Shown here: positions 8,936 through 18,209 of the stretch, in pieces | Layout: each line of letters starts with the position of its first letter | Position numbering within the stretch: the first letter of the stretch is position 1 | Assembly (NCBI GenBank): GCA_039105265.1 | Contig: JAPFFF010000001.1 | Coordinates: 3,038,001 to 3,102,000 of the forward strand | DNA length: 64,000 nucleotides | From: Tritrichomonas musculus | Lineage: Eukaryota; Parabasalia; Tritrichomonadida; Tritrichomonadidae | Direction of reading: 5' to 3' | The notes under the pieces: generated by a model | Databases searched by the model: none | What the model was told of the DNA's origin: nothing | The model's input: the letters and a program-made list of their open reading frames with translations, nothing else | Program-made: the position numbers and the translations under genes

Positions 8936-10978
8936 TTAATCCAAGAATGCTCTATCATCTTCTGCGTCCCATTCACCATTACGTTCTTGATTATATTCTG
9001 ATGTGATACCATCATGCCATTCACCTTCTTCATCATCATTTCGATGGTTGTACTGTATGCCCTGTCTTTCTTGTCCAGTATACTGATCATGAATCAAAAG
9101 TTCTCTCTCACGTGCATTGACTTCTTGAGCTGATGCGACCATAGCATGTCCGAAATCATTATAAATCTTATTTCTGAGTTGTGCTCTTTGTTCAGCAGTC
9201 CAATGATTTCCGTTAGTATGAAGAACATGTAATAAAAGGCTTGAAACTTCTGCATCAATCATTCGTTTTCCTTCACTCTTCTTACACCATTTCTTGAACT
9301 CTTCTGATTCTGTTGAAGTGAAATGACGTTTTTGAGCAACAGTATTAAGTATATAGTGTTTCCATAACTTTGACGTTGCCATCATGATTAGTCTTGCCTT
9401 GAATTTAGGAGTGATATCGAGTATGTTTTGAGTCCTAAGAGCGTTAATAACATCTTCAACAACATGACTAACAACATAATCGCGGAATCTAGCAAAGGCA
9501 TTCTTTCGCTTCTCCTTAACGAAACTGTACCCATCTAACTTGTAATCTCTCCATGATTCAGGCATTGTGTAGCCAGTCATTTCACCTAAATGATGTGGGT
9601 TTCCGTTGAGGTCATTATTATAAGAATAATTCAATTTCTCCTTGAGATATATTGGAACAGTGATTGATTTTCCGCCATGTTCATTCCTATATTGTTTTCG
9701 AGCCTCTGCGTCATAATCTGTATAGAAATGAAATCGTGCAGGCCAATCGGACTTTGCTGTTGTGTATCCATTAATGTATATTGGATGGTTGCTGCCATTT
9801 TTAATAATAATATCTGGAATATTATCTCCGTTGACATCTTCGTCCGATACAGACCATGGGGCGCTATTAGGATTTGTTGCGTTTCTTTTATTAACAATAT
9901 CTTGAGCTCCAGCAAGGGTCATTGCCTTCCTTCTTCTTTTGATGTCTTTTTTATTGTCAAGAACGATATCCCATAATGCATTCATTCCTTGTTTTGGTCC
10001 ACCAACTCTACCGACTCTTTGTCGTGAATGCCTTAGTGACTCAATCGCTATTCTTTGAATTTCTTGGACATTGTTTGCTATTGTATTGATATCTACAGGA
10101 TTTTGAGCAAAAGAATTGTAATAATCGACTAATTGCTGTAAATTTACTTGTTGTGTCATTTGATTTTGAAATAAAATTGTATTATTATTGTTGTTACTTT
10201 GAGGTGTTGACAGCTCTGCTGACCCTAACTCCGTTAGTGGAGGTGTTGAAGGAGGTCTTCTCAATTTGTTTAAGGGATTTAATTCCGGAAAAGTCTCTGC
10301 TGCTCCAAATCTAAAGAAAGGTCCGAAATGCTCTTGAGGTTCCCTATGTGAAGTTTCTGGAGGACTTGATGGAGGGACAGAAGGAAGAGGAATAACGTTA
10401 TTATCGCTAGAAGGAATTTCCCTATGTGAATATACTCTATCGACAAAATGTTGAAGACTTTCAAGATTGATACGCCTAACATATCTATGATCGATGTTGT
10501 CATTTGCGGCAAAGTTATGATAATTGAGTAAAGTTATGGCCGTACGAATAATATTTCTTGGAAATTCTTTTTTGTTATGTGAAGCAAGGGTTCTTCTGTC
10601 GACTCTCTCGGATAATTCATTATAAAATGGGGCAGTATTTCGAATCCAATTACTGAATCTATAATCGCTTATATCCCCTAAATCTTCACTATAAGTCAAG
10701 TCCCTTTCAATAGGATGTTCTTCTTGAAACCTTTGAATGAATCTCTCTATTGTATTACTATTGACGACATTTGCTTGAAGACCAAAATTGAATTCATTTA
10801 GAACCTTCGACAAATAATCGGCATATGTTCTATCCGACAGTAATCCTCCCTGAGCATTCGTAGTAGTGATATTGAATCCCAGTTCATTGTTGAGTCTATT
10901 ACAATATCCTAATAATTTTTGCGTGTTATTGCCTTGCATTACTTGTCCGGCAGTAAGTTTTATTGTTGATTTACTCAT
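8936..10978 (-). CDS. Large unknown virion- or DNA-associated protein (680 aa)
   Basis: A 680-residue protein with three parts: a helical N-terminal region (1-190), a low-complexity Ser/Pro/Asn/Gln linker (about 190-300), and a C-terminal region beginning with a basic patch (DNKKDIKRRRKAMT). Around residue 365 it has DVNGDNIPDIIIKNG, which resembles a calcium-binding loop of the VCBS/dockerin type. The C-terminal 150 residues are helical and distantly resemble the 238-aa protein at 12018-12734, which has the same position next to the ATPase in element B (F(K/R)xYV, I.P, RL, W landmarks). No family was recognised with confidence. A structural or core role is guessed from position. Confidence 0.7.
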   Translation of the reverse strand: MSKSTIKLTAGQVMQGNNTQKLLGYCNRLNNELGFNITTTNAQGGLLSDRTYADYLSKVLNEFNFGLQANVVNSNTIERFIQRFQEEHPIERDLTYSEDLGDISDYRFSNWIRNTAPFYNELSERVDRRTLASHNKKEFPRNIIRTAITLLNYHNFAANDNIDHRYVRRINLESLQHFVDRVYSHREIPSSDNNVIPLPSVPPSSPPETSHREPQEHFGPFFRFGAAETFPELNPLNKLRRPPSTPPLTELGSAELSTPQSNNNNNTILFQNQMTQQVNLQQLVDYYNSFAQNPVDINTIANNVQEIQRIAIESLRHSRQRVGRVGGPKQGMNALWDIVLDNKKDIKRRRKAMTLAGAQDIVNKRNATNPNSAPWSVSDEDVNGDNIPDIIIKNGSNHPIYINGYTTAKSDWPARFHFYTDYDAEARKQYRNEHGGKSITVPIYLKEKLNYSYNNDLNGNPHHLGEMTGYTMPESWRDYKLDGYSFVKEKRKNAFARFRDYVVSHVVEDVINALRTQNILDITPKFKARLIMMATSKLWKHYILNTVAQKRHFTSTESEEFKKWCKKSEGKRMIDAEVSSLLLHVLHTNGNHWTAEQRAQLRNKIYNDFGHAMVASAQEVNARERELLIHDQYTGQERQGIQYNHRNDDEEGEWHDGITSEYNQERNGEWDAEDDRAFLD

Positions 10979-11005
10979 TTGATTTACAAAAAAAATAAGG
11001 GCTGT

Positions 11006-11527
11006 TTATATGCCACATTCCTTGATAAATCTACCATAATCCTTGCTTAGATCGGCACAATTAGGATGTTTCGACTTAATTCTGGTATCTATTTCTTCGA
11101 TCAAAAAGCCTGCGTCATATTGAAACATCTGATGGTATTCAATCTCTTTACCGTCCTTAGTTGTAAATTTCTTTGGTTCCCTTACAATAACTACGTCCTG
11201 TATCTTGTTTTTTCCGTTCTTTGCTGTGTCGATTGAGTAGTGGCTTCCCTTCTTGTTAAAGCATAGATATACCTTTTCGCAGTCAAATAATTCACACAAT
11301 TCTTTGTATAGAAACTGTTGATTCTTATAAATTGAGACGACTAAGGGCCTGCAAACTATTCTATTGGCGTTAAATTTGTCAGGAAAGAGATACTCTTTGT
11401 CGATGATGATGTAGAATTCGTAGGCTGAATCGATGGCGGGGTCCTTCTCTTTGTGGGCCTCAATATATTCCTCCAATTTATCACATAATTTATTGACAGA
11501 TAAATAAAGTGGCTTTGTCATTTGCAT
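11006..11527 (-). CDS. Unknown 173-aa protein
   Basis: A 173-residue protein, mixed alpha/beta, beginning MQMTKPLYLSVNKLCDKLEEY. It has no recognised domain. Segments such as EFYIIIDKEYLFPD and VYLCFNKKGSHYSID look like alternating strands and loops. It is the first gene of element A on the minus strand, 27 bases upstream of the 680-aa gene, and so probably in the same expression group. No homologue was seen in element B or C. Confidence 0.65.
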   Translation of the reverse strand: MQMTKPLYLSVNKLCDKLEEYIEAHKEKDPAIDSAYEFYIIIDKEYLFPDKFNANRIVCRPLVVSIYKNQQFLYKELCELFDCEKVYLCFNKKGSHYSIDTAKNGKNKIQDVVIVREPKKFTTKDGKEIEYHQMFQYDAGFLIEEIDTRIKSKHPNCADLSKDYGRFIKECGI

Positions 11528-11940
11528 TGGGGATAAAAAATATTTTTTTCAAAAAAGTTGAAACAACTCGTTAGTCCTAAATCAATGACTTTATTAGCGA
11601 GTATGACAAACATCTTTTTGAACCCAAATTGTTGAGTGAAAATAGGGGGGTCAAGTATGGGGATACTTAAGAAATTGTTGGACGACTTTTTGAGTCAAAA
11701 AAGGGCTAAAATGAGGTGTTTGAGACCAAAAAAGTGCCCAAAATAAGGTGTTTTCAAAGGGTTTGTCAGGAGTTTGGGACGAAGTCCTAAAATCATGACA
11801 AACATATACTACTACAATCTTATCAACCTCCTATTCAAACAAATAATATTCCTGTTAGTATTTTAGAAAATCCTGAATTAAGGGCGTTGATGAAAATTTA
11901 AAATCGATTTTTATTTTTTTATCTCCAAGGAAATAAAAAC
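11528..11940. other. Junction between elements A and B
   Basis: No convincing complete gene. This is where the A genes (minus strand) and the B genes (plus strand) diverge. It contains two copies of a short direct repeat, AGTCCTAAA followed by TCA(A)TGAC, near 11573 and 11783, and two copies of ATGACAAACAT near 11602 and 11795. A short open stretch on the plus strand ending at about 11901 reads like the tail of a protein and may be a remnant of a lost gene. No long inverted repeat that would mark an element end was found by eye. Confidence 0.4.
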
Positions 11941-12003
11941 ATGCCAGCCAGAAGAAAAAGCTCAAGTCGCCGTAGATCAACTACTAGTCGTCGTAGACGC
12001 TAA
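11941..12003 (+). CDS. Arginine-rich 20-aa core peptide
   Basis: A complete small frame, ATG to TAA, encoding 20 residues: MPARRKSSSRRRSTTSRRRR. It has ten arginines and one lysine; nearly all other residues are serine or threonine. It is preceded by AAGGAAATAAAAAC and followed 14 bases later by the next gene. Size and composition resemble the mature adenovirus mu/pX core peptide and protamines, so a DNA-condensing peptide packed in the virion is inferred. The frame is short, but the near-pure R/S/T composition is hard to obtain by chance in an AT-rich region: it uses CGC, CGT and AGA codons. Confidence 0.6.
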   Translation: MPARRKSSSRRRSTTSRRRR

Positions 12004-12017
12004 AACCCAAAAATATA

Positions 12018-12734
12018 ATGCATAATAGAAATTATGCTCAAAACTCGAAAAAGAAAAATTATTTTGAACTTTTTTCTTTTATGTCAAATATGACAACAAG
12101 AAGCTTAAGACGTAAAACGACAACAGAAGAATCAACAACACAACAAGCTAATTTACCGCCAAGACCTCGTCGCTCAGTCAAAAGAACGGTCTCAGCATCC
12201 CCTGTCCAGGTAGTAGCAGAAGCTCAAGATATTGTTAAACATCAAGATAATGGAGAAGTTGCTGAATTAAGAAAAATGGTTCAAGAATTATCAAAAGAAA
12301 AAAGTGGAAGAAAATTATCTGCCTTGAACAAATTTAAGAAATATGTCTTGTCAAAATCTACAGAACAAGCCTTAGCAGAAACAGATTTCTCTGACTTAAT
12401 CCCTGTCGATAAAATGAGACTTCTAAATAAAGCCTATCCTATTGTCTGGGAAGAAATGGTTTTGAAACAATTATATAAGAAATATGGTTGTAATACTGAA
12501 GAAGAACAAACTAAATTACGAAACAAAAAGAATATTCAATTAGAATATCAAATTATCGTTGACAATATCATCGATGAAAGTAAGGAAGGAGAATTAGATG
12601 ATCAAGAACATTTTAGAGAAGATATTACAAAAATTTTATGTTATGCAATAAGAGAAGCAGCAAAAGGCTTTAAAAATGATGATGATGATGGTGAATCAAA
12701 AGACAAAAAAGAAGATGACAAAACAGAAGAATAA
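12018..12734 (+). CDS. Protein with basic N-terminus and acidic C-terminus (238 aa)
   Basis: Up to 238 residues. The ATG at 12018 is used here, but MSNMTTRSLRRK at 12081 is a good alternative start. The first part is basic and proline-rich (RPRRSVKRT), the middle (about 95-215) is a helical domain, and the tail is strongly acidic (DDDDGESKDKKEDDKTEE). The helical domain faintly resembles the C-terminal part of the 680-aa protein of element A at the same position next to the ATPase. Lying between the Arg-rich peptide and the packaging ATPase, it could be a core or scaffold protein; this is inference. Confidence 0.65.
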   Translation: MHNRNYAQNSKKKNYFELFSFMSNMTTRSLRRKTTTEESTTQQANLPPRPRRSVKRTVSASPVQVVAEAQDIVKHQDNGEVAELRKMVQELSKEKSGRKLSALNKFKKYVLSKSTEQALAETDFSDLIPVDKMRLLNKAYPIVWEEMVLKQLYKKYGCNTEEEQTKLRNKKNIQLEYQIIVDNIIDESKEGELDDQEHFREDITKILCYAIREAAKGFKNDDDDGESKDKKEDDKTEE

Positions 12735-12770
12735 ATAAAATAAAAATATTTTTTTGTAATCAAAGAAAAA

Positions 12771-13682
12771 ATGTCTAGTGATGATGATTATTACTCTGAT
12801 TCTGATTCTGAACCAAAACAATTAACTCTTGAAGAGAAATTACGTCGAGTAGATGACGAAGATAAAGATTTTAATCATGATATTAAGAAAAAAATACAAG
12901 CAAAATTAAAAGCTAAACAAGTCGATAATAAAGATATTATGATAGCTCCAATACATCAAGATATTATTACAAAATATAATTCTGTCAATGTTATTGTCGG
13001 AAAACAAAGCCTTGGAAAAACCGTCACTGCCCTCGAAGAGATTATAAAAATAGGTTATATGGGCACTCACCATTTATTAGTTTATATAACTAAGGATGGA
13101 GAAGAAAATGATAAGAGCTGGCAAACTTTAAAAAATATGATAGAAATGCCAATTGTTTTAGTAGCTGAAGATGATGCTGAAGATTGTATCGATGAAATTT
13201 TAACAGCTAAAAGTTTATATTATCGTATTCGAAGAGAGAGAACAAAAAATGAAGTATCGGAAGAACAAAAAGAAGATTTGTTTGATGTTTTGCATGTCGA
13301 GAATTTCGAAAAGAAATTTTTACATACCATTTTCTTGTTTGACGATATCAGTAATTCAAAATTATTTTCGTCCGAAGAATCATTTTTCAGTCAGTTATTA
13401 CGAAGATGTCGACACAACAATGTATCGTTTTTCTTATTGATTCAAGGTTGGAAAGGTATCAAACCTCATATCAAAAATGAGATTACAACTTTATATCTCT
13501 TCCCTGGATTCAACAAACAACAAATTCGATATATTTATGGACAATCTGCTTCGAACTTAGATTGGGATGAATTTTTTGAAAAATATAATGAAGTCAATAA
13601 AATTAAAAATCAAAATCCTGATGACCATCCTATTTTGATAGTTCAATGTACTGACGGAGGAATAACATATATTAAAAAGTAA
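12771..13682 (+). CDS. A32-like genome-packaging ATPase (element B)
   Basis: A 303-residue P-loop NTPase homologous to the element A ATPase throughout its core. Walker A is VGKQSLGKT at residues about 76-84, Walker B is TIFLFDD near residue 190, followed by LLRRCRHNN. It has an extra N-terminal 50 residues: an acidic SDDDYYSDSDSE stretch and a Lys/Asp-rich helix that could regulate or tether the motor. The gene is 36 bases after the 238-aa gene and begins the plus-strand block of B. Function is DNA packaging into the capsid, by family. Confidence 0.88.
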   Translation: MSSDDDYYSDSDSEPKQLTLEEKLRRVDDEDKDFNHDIKKKIQAKLKAKQVDNKDIMIAPIHQDIITKYNSVNVIVGKQSLGKTVTALEEIIKIGYMGTHHLLVYITKDGEENDKSWQTLKNMIEMPIVLVAEDDAEDCIDEILTAKSLYYRIRRERTKNEVSEEQKEDLFDVLHVENFEKKFLHTIFLFDDISNSKLFSSEESFFSQLLRRCRHNNVSFFLLIQGWKGIKPHIKNEITTLYLFPGFNKQQIRYIYGQSASNLDWDEFFEKYNEVNKIKNQNPDDHPILIVQCTDGGITYIKK

Positions 13683-13737
13683 AATTTTGTGCCGCGTCAA
13701 GTTCATTTGTCAAATTTTTTTGATAAATCAGTTCATT

Positions 13738-14016
13738 ATGTCAAAGAACAACAAGCAAAAAAGCCATGACTGGAGATATCAAACAATTAGTATTTCCAAT
13801 CAAGCAGAATATCTAAGATGGCTTCAAGAATCCGATGATGACGAAGAAGAAGAAATTCCAACTCCGGAAGAAATCTTTCATACAACAACTTTCTCAAAAG
13901 ACGAAATTGAATATATGAGGAAAAAATTAAAAGAATACGATGATGAAGATGAAAGAAATCCTCCAATTCCTCCTGAGGAAAGGAAGTTGATAAAAAGTGA
14001 TAAGAAAAAACATTAA
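13738..14016 (+). CDS. Small acidic protein (92 aa)
   Basis: A 92-residue charged protein from ATG 13738; the frame is open upstream, but the initiator-like CAGTTCATTATG lies right at this ATG, so the shorter start is preferred. It has W/Y residues in the first 30, an acidic DDDEEEEIPTPEE stretch and a basic tail. No domain is recognised. It begins a run of three small genes between the ATPase and the virion-peptide genes, each separated by T-rich spacers. Confidence 0.6.
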   Translation: MSKNNKQKSHDWRYQTISISNQAEYLRWLQESDDDEEEEIPTPEEIFHTTTFSKDEIEYMRKKLKEYDDEDERNPPIPPEERKLIKSDKKKH

Positions 14017-14109
14017 TAAATAAACAATTCTTTTTTTTTAAATTTTTGAATTTTTTTGAGTCAAAGGGAGTTTTTTTGTCAAAAGGAGTTTTTTGAGTCA
14101 AAAGAAAAA

Positions 14110-14153
14110 ACTCATGAGTGATGTGGTCAGATAAGTCAGTTCATTTTTCAAAA
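14110..14153 (+). promoter_or_regulatory. Promoter copy with initiator, upstream of 14154 gene
   Basis: The segment from CTCATGAGTGATGTGG to TTCATTTTTCAAAA is repeated almost exactly at 14554-14597, each copy ending directly at an ATGATGAA start. The TCATTTTTC fits the parabasalid initiator consensus. Because the initiator is inside the segment, the upstream in-frame ATG at 14121 is probably not in the mRNA. Confidence 0.6.
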
Positions 14154-14456
14154 ATGATGAAAGCATTCCCTGTCGCCAAACAGAAATGGGGCATGATTCT
14201 TGTTCAGTACGATACTTTGCCTCGTCCCTTTTATTATCCTTTAGATCAGAAAGGAAAACTTGTTTTCAAATTTGCCAAAAACAAACGAAGAAATATGAGG
14301 GAAGAAAGAGAGAAGCTTCAACAAGAAATTGAGGCAAAAAAAATTGAGCAACAACAACCACCGCCACAAGAAGAAGAAGAGGAAGAAGAAGAGGAAGAAC
14401 AAAATTTGGATCCTCATGAGAAATACTCAATAGATAATTTACTTAATAAACAATAA
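14154..14456 (+). CDS. Small charged protein, duplicated promoter (100 aa)
   Basis: About 100 residues from ATG 14154, chosen because the initiator-like TCATTTTTC is only a few bases upstream. The N-terminal half (KWGMILVQYDTLPRPFYYPLD) resembles the start of the protein at 47323-47622 in element C (KWGKIIVDRIDNNEPRHYPLDD...FPKKKKR), suggesting a shared small domain. The second half is a charged helix with a polyglutamate run of about ten and a glutamine/proline stretch. Unknown function. Confidence 0.6.
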   Translation: MMKAFPVAKQKWGMILVQYDTLPRPFYYPLDQKGKLVFKFAKNKRRNMREEREKLQQEIEAKKIEQQQPPPQEEEEEEEEEEQNLDPHEKYSIDNLLNKQ

Positions 14457-14525
14457 ACTTTTTTTTTAAAAATTTTGTGGCTTGTCAAGATTTTTTTGAG
14501 TCAAAGGGAGGGTTTGAGTCAATAG

Positions 14526-14597
14526 AAAAAGTAAGAATTTCTGCCTCAGAAAAACTCATGAGTGATGTGGTCAGATAAGTCAGTTCATTTTTCAAAA
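14526..14597 (+). promoter_or_regulatory. Promoter module with GTAAGAATTTCTGCC box and initiator
   Basis: AAAAAGTAAGAATTTCTGCC at 14526 is followed by the duplicated promoter block ending in TTCATTTTTCAAAA. The same box is found upstream of the genes at 36745, 45275 (minus strand) and 46570, always in the orientation of the gene. Confidence 0.55.
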
Positions 14598-15059
14598 ATG
14601 ATGAAGACAACAACGTCCTTCAAAAAATGGTTGAATGATAATGAGAAAGTCTTATTCATTCAATATGCTGGAGAAAATGAATATTTCGGCTACAGGAAAG
14701 AGATCGTAAGAAAGATGGTAGATATCATACCAAAAAATGGTCTGACAACTTTTGAAGAAACTCTTCGAAAATCAGATGTTGATCCAAATCAAACTGAGAT
14801 CGATCTTTGGTCTGATCTAACAAAAGATTATTTGACAAGGCAGTCTGAACCAAAAGAAATAGCATGGTTGACTTTCTCAAATGTTGATGATTCCCAAGAT
14901 ATGATTATCCCATCTCCAAGCGAACGAGAAAAAGAAAAAGAAGAAAATACCCCAATTCCTCCAAAGAAAAGATCTTCATCTATCTATTCTGAATATTACA
15001 ATAAAGTTCCTCCAGCATTTCGTCCAAGAGTGATGCATGCTGATAATGAAGAACTCTAA
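14598..15059 (+). CDS. Unknown 153-aa protein, duplicated promoter
   Basis: About 153 residues from ATG 14598, preceded by the same promoter block as the 14154 gene; only the first two or three codons are shared, so the promoter and not the gene was duplicated. The body is helical and polar with FKKWLNDNEKVLFIQYAGEN and EIAWLTFSNVDDSQDMI segments, and a proline/serine-rich basic tail. No recognised domain. Confidence 0.6.
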   Translation: MMKTTTSFKKWLNDNEKVLFIQYAGENEYFGYRKEIVRKMVDIIPKNGLTTFEETLRKSDVDPNQTEIDLWSDLTKDYLTRQSEPKEIAWLTFSNVDDSQDMIIPSPSEREKEKEENTPIPPKKRSSSIYSEYYNKVPPAFRPRVMHADNEEL

Positions 15060-15085
15060 CAAAAAAAAAATAATAAATAAATACT

Positions 15086-15595
15086 TCATTTTAATTTTGA
15101 ATTACAGAAATCTATTATATCGTTGATTGTTCCTTTTATTTTTTTGAAATCATCTTTTAAATCATCTATTTCTTTTTCCATTATCGATTTATTTTTTTCG
15201 ATCTGGATTTTGCAAGATGTATTTTCGAGCTGTAATTTTTTTATTTCATCATATATGTTGTCGATTTGCTGCTGAGAAGCAGAGAGAGTTTCGACTTTTT
15301 TGCTTAAATCATTTCTAACATACTCATCGACTTCCTTTTGTCGAGTCGATACATTGTTGATTTCCTCTTTGATTTTCTCTTCTTGTTCGTTCTTATTATT
15401 ATCCCATCTTTTTAGCATCAAAACTCCTTTGATTTTGGTAATGCGATAACCTTTGACATAATACATTTTGTTTAGCTTATGAGTAGTTAGTTTATCCAAT
15501 TCCTCTTTATGAAGAGAGTAGAAGGCATTGAACTCATCTGTCGTGTTAAATTCTTTTAAAAAATTCTTGATTGGCTCAATAATATTCACAGACAT
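15086..15595 (-). CDS. Coiled-coil protein with LTTHKLNK motif (169 aa)
   Basis: The N-terminal 75 residues are homologous to the 118-aa protein at 7777-8133 of element A, including DKLTTHKLNKMYYVKGYRIT. The remaining 95 residues form a long coiled coil (heptads from about 75 to 160), longer than in A. It is on the minus strand next to the virion-peptide gene, exactly as in A when mirrored. Its role is unknown but the conserved location within the capsid gene block suggests a virion or assembly protein. Confidence 0.72.
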   Translation of the reverse strand: MSVNIIEPIKNFLKEFNTTDEFNAFYSLHKEELDKLTTHKLNKMYYVKGYRITKIKGVLMLKRWDNNKNEQEEKIKEEINNVSTRQKEVDEYVRNDLSKKVETLSASQQQIDNIYDEIKKLQLENTSCKIQIEKNKSIMEKEIDDLKDDFKKIKGTINDIIDFCNSKLK

Positions 15596-15631
15596 TTGAA
15601 AAAAATAAAAAGTTCTTATTCCTTTTTAAAA

Positions 15632-15769
15632 ATGACGATTATAACAAATTGTTTGTTAGGTTGCCTTGTTATCATTGAGTTTTTGAATTTCTGTGTTCGG
15701 ATAATGAAAATCATACCAGAAAAAGAACCTCCTTTAGACGAAGATATTTGGAGGAAAATGTATGCTTAA
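15632..15769 (+). CDS. Small single-pass membrane protein (45 aa)
   Basis: A short complete frame of 45 residues with a hydrophobic N-terminal segment (CLLGCLVIIEFLNFCVRI, about 8-25) long enough to span a membrane, followed by a charged tail (PEKEPPLDEDIWRKMYA). It fills the space between two minus-strand genes. Being so short, it could be chance; the clear membrane segment and lack of overlap with neighbours are the support. Confidence 0.4.
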   Translation: MTIITNCLLGCLVIIEFLNFCVRIMKIIPEKEPPLDEDIWRKMYA

Positions 15770-15792
15770 CTCCAAATCAGGGAGTCTTTTTT

Positions 15793-16080
15793 TTATTCAA
15801 ACTGCGGCTTTAGAAATCTATCCGACCCTCCTCCTCCGGCATATCGAATTGTATTATCAGAGCCTTTTGCATCAGGTAATCGTTTTGCGATATCTTGTGC
15901 TCTATCTCCTGCCCAAACTAAGCCATCACCAATTTGTTTTCCAATTCCGGAAGTATTTTCTTGAAGCCAATGACCTGCTGTCGAAGCAGCTGAGCCAATT
16001 TTATCAACCCAAGGTTTTGCTTTCTGAACAAAATTTGTAACTCCATCTTTGATTTTCTTAAAGAACGATCCAAATGCCAT
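15793..16080 (-). CDS. MAFGS-family amphipathic virion peptide
   Basis: A 95-residue protein starting MAFGSFFKKIKDGVTNFVQK, homologous in its N-terminal helix to the proteins at 7439-7744 and 41468-41725. The rest is polar with glycine-rich AGGGGSDRF near the C-terminus. Divergent from the MCP2 gene, 75 bp away, the same arrangement as in element A. Inferred to be a pVI-like minor capsid or membrane-active peptide. Confidence 0.7.
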   Translation of the reverse strand: MAFGSFFKKIKDGVTNFVQKAKPWVDKIGSAASTAGHWLQENTSGIGKQIGDGLVWAGDRAQDIAKRLPDAKGSDNTIRYAGGGGSDRFLKPQFE

Positions 16081-16155
16081 TTTTACAAGACGTAAAAAAA
16101 ATTCATTGATGTAAAAAAAATTTCTGGTTTTATTTTTTTTATTAACTCAGAAAAT

Positions 16156-18169
16156 ATGACTTACGCAAACGCTCAATATCAAAATCGTGGAAATGACGAA
16201 GGAGATATTTTGAACTTTTTTAATGATAAACTCAGGAATTTAGTCCAAAGAAACAGCGGAGATAACACTTTCTCTATCGTCCAAGAAAATTGTCATGACA
16301 AAGATGAACCAGTTCCTTTAAACACAAAAACAAAATTACGTTTGAGTCATTCTGCTCATACAATATCTCAAATCGAAAAAGGATTTATTGAATTAAGGCT
16401 ATTTTTGACTGTTGGTTTAGAGAATGTAGCATCAGGCAAAATAACAATTGATGATGATTTTAGTCATCTAAATTATCTTTTTATTGGATTTAAGGATGCT
16501 GTCGAAATAATTTCTGAAGCATTTTTCTGGGTCGATGGAAGGTTAGTCGATAATTATCATCAAAATGAAATGGTCAGAGAATCCTTTGCTTATAACTGTA
16601 TTAGGCCAAAAGACGCCAAAAAAGCAAATCCACATTCTCATGCTCTCTGGGAAGATGTCTGTATGATGTCTCCAAATGTTTGTGGAGTATATATCCCTCT
16701 CGAAAAATTCTTCAAACCAAAATCAATTCCTGATCCGAAAGATAAAATAAAGATAATTATGTTCGAATTCCAGATAATGATGCGATGGAGGAAAAGAGAG
16801 GAACTTGGAAAAAACTTGTGAAAAATGATGATTTCAATCCTGTCGAGAATGTCAAAATCGAAATGAAGTTATGTATTCCATTCACAGACCAGCTTGTTCT
16901 TCAAGCATGGAGGCTTTATCCAAATAGAATTTTGGGAGAAATCGAAGAAGAAGTCAAATTTGCTTTGAATGGCTTAGTTTGGTGCCAAGTTCCTCCTGAG
17001 TGCGTTGCTGAAGTCAAAAAGTTTTGGGGCGCTGATGGTTTAGAATTAGGAGTTCCAAACCCTTTGCCGCTCCCTCATCGTTTTACTCAAATTGGTCAAG
17101 AGGCGTTGATCGTCAGTGATGTTCATTATGTCAATGTCGGAAAGGATTTGGCTCCAGGTTTGCTGCCTTTTGAAAATGATATTGGTTCTGGACCGAATTT
17201 TAAGGCCAAATCAACTGTGAAAATGACGAGGGAAAAATAAAAATGGCAGTCGCAACAGGCGAACAAAATCAACTGAAGGTGGAAGAAAAAGATCAAATCT
17301 CTCGTGTCCCTGCACAGAGTATTTGGAAACTAACCACAGCAACATTGAGGGTGAGAGAAAATGCTTGTCAAATCACTTTGCTCAAGACAAATTGTGCAGG
17401 ATTTGGAGTTAAGCCTGATGTTATTCAAGCTTTGATGGAATCGTTAAATGAGCCAATCATCATTCCTGCTCAAGAATTAACAAGACATCAATTTGAAGGT
17501 CATGCAGCCTATGATAGTATTGTTTTATCAAAGACAGTTCCATTGAGGAATGCTACGAACATTACAATGATGTTTCCATTCCATAATGAAGACTGTACAA
17601 TTTTCCAAAATATCAACTACCGAAACGTCAAGTTAATCGTAAATAAAAGGACATATCCAGAAACAGACTGGGATAATACATGGGATGGGCGATTTGTTCA
17701 ATATCAGCTTATGGCTAATGAGCTTGATGGCATGATTGAGCCAACCCGAGAATTTGTCGAGTCAATATCAAAACCTTTATCTATTGAATATCAAAGGAAA
17801 GATACTCTTGAAGACATGTATCGTGCAAAGAACGAACCCAAAGAAGGAGCAAGATTATTGATGTGTCCTTTCGATAATACAAGCTTTGGTATTAACTTTC
17901 AGTTAGAAAGAGGTAATGCAGGCTATGTTTTCGACGGAATAGATACTGGAAGTCATACTGTCACGGTAGAGTTTCGAGGATATGCTCTTCATCCAAACGA
18001 AGAAGCCGATCCAGTTTGGTTCCCAGATGTCTCTGCAGATTTAGTAACATATGAGAATAAGACTCCTCCACCACCAGAAATGTGGGTATGCTCAGATACA
18101 TACTGGACTTGGTCTGTTCAAGATGGAGTCAGATATTATGCAAGAGGAATTCCTGCTGGATATGAGTAA
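16156..18169 (+). pseudogene. Broken major capsid protein copy (MCP2)
   Basis: A PLV-type MCP copy, clearly homologous along its length to MCP1 and MCP3 (MTYxNAQ start, GFKDAVE, RESFAYN, LQAWRLYPN, PLRNATNITMMFP, ERGNAGYVFDG, CSDTYWTWS). It is broken, with about two breaks. Because sequence similarity to its neighbours remains high, the damage looks recent. It lies directly upstream of the intact MCP3, so the pair is a tandem duplication in which one copy has decayed. Confidence 0.8.
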
Positions 18170-18209
18170 AGAGCTAAAAAAATATTTTTTTGTTATTCAA
18201 AAAAAACAA

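Larger units (their letters stand above)
1..11550 (-). mobile_element. Element A: PLV-like integrated virus, partial at left edge
   Basis: Virus-like element of the Polinton-like virus type, recognised by an MCP, an A32-like packaging ATPase, a MAFGS-type virion peptide, a KilA-N protein and a giant fibre gene. Most genes are on the minus strand. Gene order read leftward (unknown, ATPase, coiled-coil gene, virion peptide, MCP, fibre) matches element B read rightward. The left end is outside the window, so its integrase and helicase are not visible. All visible genes are open, so it looks whole as far as seen and probably young. The right boundary, somewhere in 11528-11940, is inferred from gene order; no clear terminal repeat was found. 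Confidence 0.7.

Noticed and set aside
9677-9976. Plus-strand frame opposite the 680-aa gene
   Set aside because: Shadow frame lying wholly inside a well-supported minus-strand gene.
11700-11901. Possible small gene ending at about 11901
   Set aside because: Only a tail-like stretch is open, with no supported start; kept as a possible remnant in the junction description.
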